From: a bacterium
Lineage (GTDB): Bacteria; Bdellovibrionota_C; UBA2361; SZUA-149
Direction of reading: 5' to 3'
Length of the DNA stretch: 5,598 bases
Assembly (NCBI GenBank): GCA_003230795.1
Contig: QIGM01000338.1
Span: forward strand, 1-5,598
Made by a program: the position numbers and the translations under genes. This document shows, one piece after another, positions 1 to 5,598 of the stretch. The notes below the pieces were generated by a model, which ran no database searches, was not told the DNA's origin, and worked only from the letters and a program-made list of their open reading frames with translations. Numbering within the stretch: the first letter of the stretch is position 1; each line of letters begins with the position of its first letter.

Positions 1-202
1 AATGCTCACAGAGAAATACTACTTCGCTTCCCTCTCCTGCCTGTAGGTCGCGCACTGCCTTGTTCTGAATCGCTCTGACTTCTTGGTAACAACGAGTTCC
101 AAGCCACTCACATGGTAGGGAGTTTGATTCGCGAAGAATGTCAGAAATAGTCTGATCTCTTAGCTGCTGCTCTGGATCAAATCCTAACTCTCTTAGCCCC
201 AC
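1..202 (-). CDS. lipB: Probable octanoyltransferase LipB, N-terminal part, cut by the window edge
   Basis: After the lepA stop the same frame stays open for 67 codons from a GTG at 202 to the left edge, with no stop. LipB moves the octanoyl group from acyl carrier protein to the lipoyl domains of 2-oxoacid dehydrogenases and the glycine cleavage system, in the cytoplasm. The call rests on residues about 33-67: a WLG followed by a tyrosine four residues on, then a glutamine seven further on, an AGEG turn, and a hydrophobic strand ending in LCEH. This fits the LipB start pattern of LG, Tyr, Gln, G and a LLLEH strand. The catalytic Lys and Cys lie beyond the window. About 31 residues before the WLG are unlike most LipB proteins, but no other in-frame start lies between them and the motif. 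The start is 3 bases after the lepA stop, suggesting translational coupling. Family assignment is by eye only. Confidence 0.72.
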   Translation of the reverse strand, partial: MGLRELGFDPEQQLRDQTISDILRESNSLPCEWLGTRCYQEVRAIQNKAVRDLQAGEGSEVVFLCEH

Positions 203-205
203 GAG

Positions 206-2008
206 CTACTTCTCCAGCTTAAGAACCGCGAGGAATGCGTCCTGCGGTATACTAACGGAGCCAACCTGCTTCATACGCTTCTTACCGGCTTTTTGCTTCT
301 CGAGCAGCTTTCGCTTTCGTGAAATATCTCCACCGTAGCATTTCGCAGTCACATTCTTGCGAAGAGCCTTCACCGTGCTTCGGGCAATAACTCTACTGCC
401 GATGGAAGCTTGAATCGCAATCTCAAACATATGACGATCGATGAGTTCTTTCATCTTCTCTACAAGCTTCGTCCCGTATCGTTGACTACTATCCCGATGC
501 ACAATCGCACTAAGCGCATCCACAGGGTCGCCGTTAATCTTGAGATCAAGCTTCACCAAGTCACCGGCTTCATAATCCGCCATTTCGTAGTCAAAAGAAG
601 CGTAGCCTTTTGTAATGCTCTTAAGCTTATCGTAGAAGTCGACCACGATTTCATTTAAGGGCAAAAGATAATCAACTTTTACGCGGTCACCAATTTGAAA
701 CTGCATATCGACTTGCCGTCCACGCTTCTGTTCGCAAAGACTAAGCACAGCGCCAAGAAATTCTTGGGTCGTATGCACAGACCCCATAATCATCGGCTCA
801 AGAACCTTATCGATCTCACCCGCATCTGGAAAATTCGCTGGATTATCAACACCAACCTCTTCGCCCGTCTTCATTCTCAGGCGATAGATTACGGTCGGAG
901 CCGTAGTTACAAGATCAAGATCAAACTCTCGTTCAAGACGCTCTTGCACAATTTCCATGTGCAGCAACCCAAGATAACCACAGCGAAAACCAAATCCGAG
1001 TGCGGTTGAAGATTCAGGCTCAAACGTTAAGGCGGCATCATTGAGTTGCAGCTTTTCTAGTGCTTCACGAAGAGATTGATAGTCTTCTGACTCTGATGGG
1101 AAAAGGCCGGAGAAAACGAAGGGCTTAATTTCCTCAAATCCGGGAAGCGGTTCATCCGTTGGATGACCGACACGGGTAATGGTATCGCCAACTTTAGCAT
1201 CTGAAATATTTTTAACACTTGCTGAAATATATCCCACCTCACCGGCAGAAAGAGATTTTACGCGAAACGGTAAGGGATTAAACTTCCCAAGCTGGTGCAC
1301 GTCGTACTCAGACAAGTTCTGCATGAACTTTACTTTCGAGCGTTCATCGAGGTGCCCCTCCATCACTCGAACCTGGCAGATAACACCCTGATAGGCATCA
1401 AACCAGCTGTCAAAGAGCAGCGCTTTTAGTGGTGCTTTAGGGTCTCCCTTCGGAGCTGGAATTCTCGCGACAATTGCTTCTAGCAAATCTTCAACGCCAA
1501 CTCCGGTTTTGGCACTAACACAAATAGCCTCACTGGCATCAATGCCAATAATCTCCTCAATCTCCTTCTTCACCATTTCGACATCGGCGGTTGGAAGATC
1601 GGTTTTGTTTATTACGGGTATTATTGCTAGGTCATTCTCAATTGCGGTGTAGACATTCGCTACAGTCTGCGCCTGAACTCCTTGCGCAGCATCCACAACA
1701 AGAAGCGCTCCCTCGCAAGCTGCAAGACTTCGAGAAACCTCGTAGGTAAAATCAACGTGCCCTGGGGTATCGATCAGGCTGAATATATAGGTCTCGCCGT
1801 CCTGTGCCTTATAAGGCACAGAGACAGAACGGGACTTTACCGTTATCCCTCGCTCTCTTTCGATATCCATATCATCAAGCATTTGTTCTGACATATCACG
1901 GTCTGCAACTGCGCCCGTGAGTGAAAGAATTCGATCGGCAAGCGTGGACTTACCGTGATCGATATGCGCGATGATGGAAAAATTACGGATCCTACTTTGC
2001 TCTGACAC
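206..2008 (-). CDS. lepA: Elongation factor 4 (LepA), ribosome-associated translational GTPase
   Basis: EF4/LepA is a GTPase that acts on the ribosome; back-translocation and roles in initiation or ribosome assembly have been proposed. The protein is 600 residues, against 599 in E. coli, and looks complete. The G domain shows G1 AHIDHGKS (14-21), G2 RGIT (53-56), G3 DTPGH with the catalytic His (80-84), G4 NKTD (134-137; many LepA have NKID) and G5 SAK (165-167). The EF-G-like domains follow, including the [15 protein letters not shown] block (338-352). The LepA-specific C-terminal domain carries the basic [20 protein letters not shown] stretch (558-577), expected to reach toward the peptidyl transferase centre. 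The start is GTG, bounded by the conserved [14 protein letters not shown] beginning at residue 7, and it overlaps the end of the upstream epimerase by 17 bases. An AAGGAG lies upstream at long spacing. It is usually followed by lepB in model proteobacteria; here a lipB candidate follows. Confidence 0.98.
   Translation of the reverse strand: MSEQSRIRNFSIIAHIDHGKSTLADRILSLTGAVADRDMSEQMLDDMDIERERGITVKSRSVSVPYKAQDGETYIFSLIDTPGHVDFTYEVSRSLAACEGALLVVDAAQGVQAQTVANVYTAIENDLAIIPVINKTDLPTADVEMVKKEIEEIIGIDASEAICVSAKTGVGVEDLLEAIVARIPAPKGDPKAPLKALLFDSWFDAYQGVICQVRVMEGHLDERSKVKFMQNLSEYDVHQLGKFNPLPFRVKSLSAGEVGYISASVKNISDAKVGDTITRVGHPTDEPLPGFEEIKPFVFSGLFPSESEDYQSLREALEKLQLNDAALTFEPESSTALGFGFRCGYLGLLHMEIVQERLEREFDLDLVTTAPTVIYRLRMKTGEEVGVDNPANFPDAGEIDKVLEPMIMGSVHTTQEFLGAVLSLCEQKRGRQVDMQFQIGDRVKVDYLLPLNEIVVDFYDKLKSITKGYASFDYEMADYEAGDLVKLDLKINGDPVDALSAIVHRDSSQRYGTKLVEKMKELIDRHMFEIAIQASIGSRVIARSTVKALRKNVTAKCYGGDISRKRKLLEKQKAGKKRMKQVGSVSIPQDAFLAVLKLEK
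209..215 (-). promoter_or_regulatory. Ribosome binding site for the lipB candidate
   Basis: The last sense codons of lepA read GGAGAAG on the minus strand. The GGAG core (212-215) lies 9 bases before the GTG at 202. It supports that GTG as a real start and places the site entirely inside lepA, so ribosomes finishing lepA would sit on it. Confidence 0.6.
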
Positions 2009-3017
2009 CTTGCTCGAGGAAACTCCTTAAGGTTCGTTCTAGCCCTTGGCGAAGATTCACTTTCGCTGACCAGTTTAATTCTGATTTAATCTTTTCTGGG
2101 CTAATCACGCTTCGGAGCTGTTCTCCTGCAAGCGCGGGACCAAATTCTGTGGAGAGGTCATTCTCTCCCCCCGGTAGAATATCCGGTATAGTATCCTGAG
2201 GTAGAATCTTTAATTCCTTTGCTGCTTCTCGCAAAGCATCGACGATATCAAGGACGGAGATTTCACCACCGCAGCCAATATTGTAGGCAGTAAAGCCAGT
2301 GCCGTGATCGCTATCGAGAAACTTCAGAAAGGCCTCAGCAACATCTGAGACATAGACAAAATCTCGAGTTTGTCGTCCGTCACCATTAATACGAAGAGTT
2401 TCCTTATTCAGCAAACGCGTAGCGAATATCGCAACTACCCCTGCTTCACCCTTAGGGTTCTGGCGAGGCCCATAGACGTTACCAAGGCGAAGCGCCACGG
2501 TGCGCATGCCGTGATCTCTACCGTAGTAATCAAGGTAGAGCTCCCCAGCTCGCTTACTCAGTCCGTAGGGTGATTTGGGACTAGTTGGGTGTTCCTCCGT
2601 GGCAGGGAAACTCTCCTGCTCTCCGTAGATAGCACCACCGGTTGAAGAAAAGAGTACTCGATGAGTGCCTGCAAGTCGAGCCGCCTCCAGCAGCCGGACC
2701 GTGCCTTCGATATTCGTGCGCGCATCCTCTGCTGGATCCTCCACGCTACGCCGAACGTTCATCTGTGCTGCAAGATGAAAGATCGTGTCTGGAGCAAACG
2801 CTCCGACGACATCTGAAAGCTCATCACTGCAGAGCTCAATTTCTTTAAACTGAAAACGCGTCCCCGCCTCAGCCTTTGCTTGCTCCAAATTTTCCAAGGA
2901 ACCGCTCGAGAGGTCATCAAGCACCAAGACCTCAATACCCCGCTTGACGAGGGCATCAACGAGGTGCGAACCGATAAATCCGGCTCCACCGGTAACAATT
3001 GCTTTCTGAGTTTTCAT
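1992..3017 (-). CDS. GalE-like NAD-dependent UDP-sugar 4-epimerase (extended SDR family)
   Basis: This 341-residue extended short-chain dehydrogenase most resembles UDP-glucose/UDP-GlcNAc 4-epimerases, which invert C4 of a nucleotide sugar through a transient keto intermediate on tightly bound NAD. Visible features are the Rossmann motif GGAGFIG (10-16), the acidic pair ending the second strand (D34, D35), HLAAQ (81-85), the SSTGGAIYG strand with catalytic Thr126, the YxxxK pair Tyr151/Lys155, and NVYGPRQ (180-186) followed by an [12 protein letters not shown] segment typical of short bacterial and archaeal GalE-like enzymes. Near the C-terminus SELNW (312-316) aligns without gaps to E. coli GalE, placing Ser303 at the gatekeeper position. 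The ATG is the only start between an upstream in-frame TAA and the Rossmann motif, yet no Shine-Dalgarno precedes it. It follows the UDP-xylose synthase by 111 bases and overlaps lepA by 17. Substrate could be UDP-glucose, UDP-GlcNAc or UDP-xylose; the fold and reaction type are far surer than the substrate. Confidence 0.88.
   Translation of the reverse strand: MKTQKAIVTGGAGFIGSHLVDALVKRGIEVLVLDDLSSGSLENLEQAKAEAGTRFQFKEIELCSDELSDVVGAFAPDTIFHLAAQMNVRRSVEDPAEDARTNIEGTVRLLEAARLAGTHRVLFSSTGGAIYGEQESFPATEEHPTSPKSPYGLSKRAGELYLDYYGRDHGMRTVALRLGNVYGPRQNPKGEAGVVAIFATRLLNKETLRINGDGRQTRDFVYVSDVAEAFLKFLDSDHGTGFTAYNIGCGGEISVLDIVDALREAAKELKILPQDTIPDILPGGENDLSTEFGPALAGEQLRSVISPEKIKSELNWSAKVNLRQGLERTLRSFLEQGVRAK
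2023..2028 (-). promoter_or_regulatory. Shine-Dalgarno AAGGAG for lepA at long spacing
   Basis: The minus strand reads AAGGAG here, inside the last codons of the epimerase gene, 14 bases before the lepA GTG. That is longer than the usual 5-9 bases, which with a GTG start suggests modest initiation or reliance on coupling to the upstream gene. No better site lies closer. Confidence 0.5.
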
Positions 3018-3092
3018 GAGAAGGACTTTACTAGACGCCGGACTGTACCCACAAGTTTCTTCGGGTGCCCGCAGGTATTCAGGTTACGAAGC

Positions 3093-3129
3093 AAAAATGG
3101 GGAAACTAACCAGCTATCACCTAGTCCCC
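3093..3129 (-). terminator. Candidate intrinsic terminator directly after the UDP-xylose synthase gene
   Basis: On the minus strand the last G of the uxs TAG stop begins a GGGG-ACTA arm (3129-3122). A 13-base loop follows, then TAGT-TT-CCCC (3108-3099), giving eight base pairs with a two-base bulge. An A and then five T residues (3097-3093) come next. GC-rich base, hairpin and T run fit a rho-independent terminator, though the T run is short and the inner stem AT-rich. The rest of the gap to 3018 shows only a CGGG/CCCG mini-inverted repeat near 3062-3071 and no convincing promoter. It may end transcripts fully or only in part. Confidence 0.5.
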
Positions 3130-4073
3130 TAGGCTTCTTCCTCAGCCATCCGGCTGCGGAACTCGGCAATTGTCTTCACCAGGCCATCCTGGGGAGCCAT
3201 TTTAGGGACCCAACTGAGCTTCTCTTGAGCAAGGCTGATATTTGGCTGCCGACGAGTTGGGTCATCTTGGGGAAGCTCTTTGTGAACGATTTCAGAATTC
3301 GACTTCGTGAGATCAAGCACTAAACGGGCAAGATCTAATACCGTCATTTCAAGCGGATTACCGAGGTTCACTGGTCCTGTGAAATCTGGAGTTTCCATCA
3401 TCGCGATAATGCCGCTCACGAGGTCGTCAACAAAGCAGAATGAACGCGTTTGTGAACCGTCACCGTAAATAGTGATGGGGTCGCCCTTGAGTGCTTGCAC
3501 GATAAAGTTAGAGACCACACGACCATCATCGAAAAGCATACGAGGACCATAGGTGTTAAAAATTCTCACGATCTTCGCATCAACTCTATTCTGGCGATGG
3601 TAGTCCATCATCAGAGTCTCAGCGACTCGCTTCCCTTCATCGTAGCAACTACGAATTCCTATTGGGTTTACATTCCCCCAGTAGCTCTCCGTCTGCGGAT
3701 GCTCAAGTGGGTTACCGTATACTTCCGAAGTCGAAGCGAGCAAGATTCTAGCCTTCACACGCTTAGCGAGACCAAGCATGTTGATCGTGCCCATCACACT
3801 AGTCTTAAGCGTCTTGACTGGATTGTACTGGTAGTGAACCGGAGATGCTGGACAAGCGAAGTGATATATCTTGTCAACTTCGAGTAGTATCGGCTCGGTT
3901 ATATCGTGCCGAATTAGCTCGAAAGAGTGATCATCAAGCAAGTGCCTAACGTTTACTCTACGTCCAGTAAAGAAGTTATCAAGACAGACTACTTCGTTTC
4001 CGGCCTCAAGTAAGCGCTCACACAAATGAGAACCGATGAATCCTGCGCCACCTGTTACTAGCACTCTTGCCAT
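3129..4073 (-). CDS. uxs: UDP-glucuronate decarboxylase (UDP-xylose synthase), extended SDR family
   Basis: It oxidises C4 of UDP-glucuronate, loses the C6 carboxyl as CO2, and reduces the keto intermediate to UDP-xylose, with NAD recycled in the active site. The 314-residue protein matches the soluble bacterial form, with no membrane anchor like that of the human enzyme. Visible are the Rossmann motif GGAGFIGSH (8-16), LDNFFTG (31-37), the family hallmark HFACPASP (71-78), STSEVYG (114-120) with Thr115 and the Glu117 expected to assist decarboxylation, and [11 protein letters not shown] (139-149) with Tyr144 and Lys148. NTYGPRM (173-179) and RQPNISLA (275-282) complete the family pattern. 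The ATG is fixed by an in-frame TAA four codons upstream (4083-4085) and by AAGGAG five bases before it. Its substrate is made by the preceding dehydrogenase, 127 bases upstream, so the two form a biosynthetic pair. Confidence 0.95.
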   Translation of the reverse strand: MARVLVTGGAGFIGSHLCERLLEAGNEVVCLDNFFTGRRVNVRHLLDDHSFELIRHDITEPILLEVDKIYHFACPASPVHYQYNPVKTLKTSVMGTINMLGLAKRVKARILLASTSEVYGNPLEHPQTESYWGNVNPIGIRSCYDEGKRVAETLMMDYHRQNRVDAKIVRIFNTYGPRMLFDDGRVVSNFIVQALKGDPITIYGDGSQTRSFCFVDDLVSGIIAMMETPDFTGPVNLGNPLEMTVLDLARLVLDLTKSNSEIVHKELPQDDPTRRQPNISLAQEKLSWVPKMAPQDGLVKTIAEFRSRMAEEEA

Positions 4074-4130
4074 CTGCTCTCCTTACCCCTTTCAAGCTAC
4101 CTCGTTCAAGGGAATCTACTTTTGCTAATT

Positions 4131-4166
4131 AAAAGGTGAGAGCGAGCAACTTTAGGGAAGCTCACC
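4131..4166 (-). terminator. Weak hairpin with a T run between ugd and uxs (possible attenuator)
   Basis: The minus strand reads GGTGAG (4166-4161), a 20-base spacer, then CTCACC (4140-4135) and TTTT (4134-4131). G-T pairs could lengthen the base, and an inner GAGC/GCTC alternative also exists (4163-4160 with 4147-4144). The large loop and four-T run make a strong terminator unlikely. A partial terminator, a processing site or an mRNA-stabilising hairpin between the two genes are all possible. Confidence 0.33.
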
Positions 4167-4169
4167 CCA

Positions 4170-4193
4170 TCCAAAGCCTACCGTCCAAAGCCT
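4170..4193. repeat. Pair of 10-bp direct repeats after the ugd stop
   Basis: The plus strand has TCCAAAGCCT at 4170-4179 and again at 4184-4193, separated by four bases (a 14-bp period). Both copies lie in the noncoding gap just downstream of ugd and directly before the GGTGAG hairpin arm. The match stops exactly at ten bases on both sides. Function is unknown; a small local duplication is the simplest explanation. Confidence 0.6.
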
Positions 4194-4200
4194 CGCAACT

Positions 4201-5529
4201 CTAGGAGCCTACAGGCGCCCGGCCGATTGAGTAATATTTGAAACCAAGTCGGTTCATCTTAGAAGGCTCGAAAAGATTACGGCCGTCAAAAATTACCGGA
4301 TCATTCAATGCCTCAGTAACCTTGTTAAAGTTCGGTCTACGGAACTCATTCCACTCTGTTATTATGAGAAGAGCATCCGCACCTTGAGCCGCTTCGTAAC
4401 TGTTGTCACAGAAACTGACACTTGCGCTTGAATCCTTAAGGAGTTCTTTCGCAACTTCTACTGCTTCTGGGTCATAGGCCTGAATAGTGGCTCCTAGCTC
4501 TACCAAACTATTGATTATGGTAAGACTTGGAGCTTCGCGCATATCGTCAGTATTTGGCTTAAACGCAAGCCCCCATACACCAAAGACTTTGCCTTTAATG
4601 TTGGCTTCACCACCAAAATGCTTAATTGCCTTCTCAACAATTCGCGACTTCTGACGATTGTTTGCAAGGTCAACAGACTTGATGATGCTCATGTTTACGC
4701 CTTTGGTCTCACCAGTCTTTACCAAAGCTCGCACGTCTTTTGGAAAGCAAGAACCACCGTAACCAACACCTGGAAACAAGAAGCTTGGTCCAAGACGGCT
4801 ATCAGTTCCTACACCCTTTCTTACCTGAGAGACATCAGCACCAACCTGCTCACAAAGGTTTGCAATCTCGTTCATGAAAGTTACGCGAGTAGCGAGCAAA
4901 GAGTTTGCCGCATACTTCGTTACTTCAGCACTCTGATTGTCCATCACAAGGATTGGGTTGTTCGTACGAACAAATGGGGAGTAGAGTTCTCGCATGATTT
5001 CTGCGGCTTCAACGCTAGAAGTTCCAATCACCACTCTGTCTGGCTTCATGAAGTCATCAATCGCAGAACCTTCTTTGAGGAATTCAGGATTAGATACGAC
5101 GTCAAAAGGAAGGTCGGTGTGCTTTCGGATTTCTGCAGCAACAAGCTCTGCAGTTCCAACAGGAACAGTAGATTTGTTCACAACGATCTTAGGACCATTC
5201 ATGTTCTTCCCGATGTTCTCTGCAACTTTAAGAACATACTGGAGGTCAGCTGAACCATCTTCGTCTTGAGGAGTTCCCACAGCGATAAAAATCACTTCTG
5301 AACCGCGCACGGCGAGAGGAATATCTGTGGTGAACATCAGGCGATCGCCTTTGATGTTGTTCTCAATAAGGCGGTCAAGCCCTGGCTCGTAAATCGGAAT
5401 TTCTCCGCGGTTAAGACTGGCGATTTTGTCTTCGTCAATGTCAGCACAGACAACTTCGTTTCCGCTTTCAGCGAAACACGCTCCTGCAACTAGCCCGACA
5501 TATCCTGACCCGATAACTCCAACGTTCAT
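4201..5529 (-). CDS. ugd: UDP-glucose 6-dehydrogenase
   Basis: It oxidises UDP-glucose twice with NAD to UDP-glucuronate in the cytoplasm, the entry step for uronic acid and pentose units of surface polysaccharides. The 442-residue length is normal for the bacterial family. The N-terminal Rossmann domain begins with GSGYVGL (7-13) and has Asp30/Asp32 after the second strand. The family signatures are YEPGLD (47-52), VGTPQDEDGSADL (84-96), NKSTVPVGT (118-126), NPEFLKEGSAIDDF (147-160) with Glu149 and Glu153, and EVTKYAANS (202-210) with Lys205 and Asn209. GGSCFPKD (258-265) carries the catalytic nucleophile Cys261 and Asp265. The C-terminal UDP-binding domain shows FGVWGLAFKPNTDDMREAPS (316-335). 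No key residue is missing. The ATG directly precedes the Rossmann strand and has GGAG five bases upstream. It heads the visible cluster and supplies the decarboxylase encoded next. Confidence 0.98.
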   Translation of the reverse strand: MNVGVIGSGYVGLVAGACFAESGNEVVCADIDEDKIASLNRGEIPIYEPGLDRLIENNIKGDRLMFTTDIPLAVRGSEVIFIAVGTPQDEDGSADLQYVLKVAENIGKNMNGPKIVVNKSTVPVGTAELVAAEIRKHTDLPFDVVSNPEFLKEGSAIDDFMKPDRVVIGTSSVEAAEIMRELYSPFVRTNNPILVMDNQSAEVTKYAANSLLATRVTFMNEIANLCEQVGADVSQVRKGVGTDSRLGPSFLFPGVGYGGSCFPKDVRALVKTGETKGVNMSIIKSVDLANNRQKSRIVEKAIKHFGGEANIKGKVFGVWGLAFKPNTDDMREAPSLTIINSLVELGATIQAYDPEAVEVAKELLKDSSASVSFCDNSYEAAQGADALLIITEWNEFRRPNFNKVTEALNDPVIFDGRNLFEPSKMNRLGFKYYSIGRAPVGS

Positions 5530-5546
5530 TACTACTCCACTCCGTC

Positions 5547-5577
5547 AGTTAAAATTTATAGTTAAAATTTCTTAACT
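5547..5577. repeat. Tandem 11-bp repeat and partial palindrome upstream of ugd
   Basis: AGTTAAAATTT occurs on the plus strand at 5547-5557 and 5560-5570, two bases apart (a 13-bp period). The second copy also forms half of a palindrome, AGTTAA (5560-5565) with TTAACT (5572-5577) around a six-base centre. The motif GTTAA/TTAAC thus appears three times next to the likely -10 box, the layout expected of a regulator binding site. No regulator can be named, and AT-rich DNA produces such repeats by chance more easily. Confidence 0.5.
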
Positions 5578-5583
5578 TCTGAC
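5555..5583 (-). promoter_or_regulatory. Candidate sigma70-type promoter for ugd
   Basis: The minus strand has TATAAA at 5560-5555, five of six matches to TATAAT, in an AT-rich stretch. A transcript starting about seven bases downstream would have a leader of about 19 bases that includes the GGAG site of ugd. The hexamer 17 bases upstream of the box is GTCAGA (5583-5578), only three of six matches to TTGACA, so the -35 is weak; an activator or another sigma factor could be needed. An upstream gene beyond the window might also read through. Confidence 0.38.
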
Positions 5584-5598
5584 ACCCGACGCTCCTCT

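Noticed and set aside
1..113. An ATG on the minus strand at 113-111, near the LipB motif, as a start closer to the family norm
   Set aside because: It is in another frame and is followed directly by TGA, so it cannot start the LipB-like frame.
1..205. lepB (signal peptidase I) downstream of lepA, as in E. coli
   Set aside because: The frame has no hydrophobic signal-anchor segment or signal peptidase motif, and its residues fit LipB better.
2880..3323. A 147-codon plus-strand frame spanning the uxs-epimerase gap
   Set aside because: It overlaps the ends of two well-supported minus-strand genes and the terminator-like hairpin, with no recognisable product.
1992..4073. Recent tandem duplication of the two neighbouring SDR genes
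   Set aside because: They share only the family fold motifs (GGAGFIG, YxxxK). Their hallmark segments belong to distinct subfamilies, so they are old paralogues brought together by function.
4074..4130. A separate promoter for uxs in the gap
   Set aside because: TTGAAC and TTTAAT-like hexamers exist on the minus strand but are not at workable spacing to each other.
4618..5253. A 211-codon open frame on the plus strand opposite ugd
   Set aside because: It lies wholly antisense to a gene with every catalytic motif intact, and its product is a low-complexity mix rich in Ser, Arg, His and Asn with no recognisable domain.

Overview
This window carries one strand-coherent block of five genes, all read on the minus strand, so transcription runs from high to low coordinates. 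In that order they are UDP-glucose 6-dehydrogenase (5529-4201), UDP-glucuronate decarboxylase (4073-3129), a GalE-like NAD-dependent sugar-nucleotide epimerase (3017-1992), elongation factor 4/LepA (2008-206), and the N-terminal part of a probable LipB octanoyltransferase (from 202 off the left edge). No RNA gene, mobile element, CRISPR array or phage gene is visible.

The organism is a bacterium. LepA and LipB are typical bacterial housekeeping proteins, Shine-Dalgarno sequences precede most genes, and the packing is tight. Base composition is moderate, with G+C near half. The Ugd and Uxs types suggest a Gram-negative, perhaps a proteobacterium-like or uncultivated lineage, but nothing here fixes the phylum.

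Region by region: 5530-5598 is the ugd leader, AT-rich, with a TATAAA box and an 11-bp repeat plus a partial palindrome that could be an operator. The ugd-uxs gap (4074-4200) holds two 10-bp direct repeats and a hairpin followed by T residues. The uxs-epimerase gap (3018-3128) starts with a more convincing terminator-like hairpin directly on the uxs stop codon. The remaining three genes are fused tightly: the epimerase and lepA overlap by 17 bases, and lepA and the lipB candidate are 3 bases apart.

The first two enzymes form a clear pathway: UDP-glucose to UDP-glucuronate to UDP-xylose. The third can supply a C4 epimer; its substrate is open (UDP-glucose, UDP-GlcNAc or UDP-xylose). Together they would feed a capsule, exopolysaccharide or lipopolysaccharide. 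LepA and LipB have no obvious role in that pathway and seem to ride on the same transcript as the epimerase. I see no clearly undescribed system; the points worth a second look are the epimerase specificity, the coupled lepA and lipB starts, and the intergenic structures.
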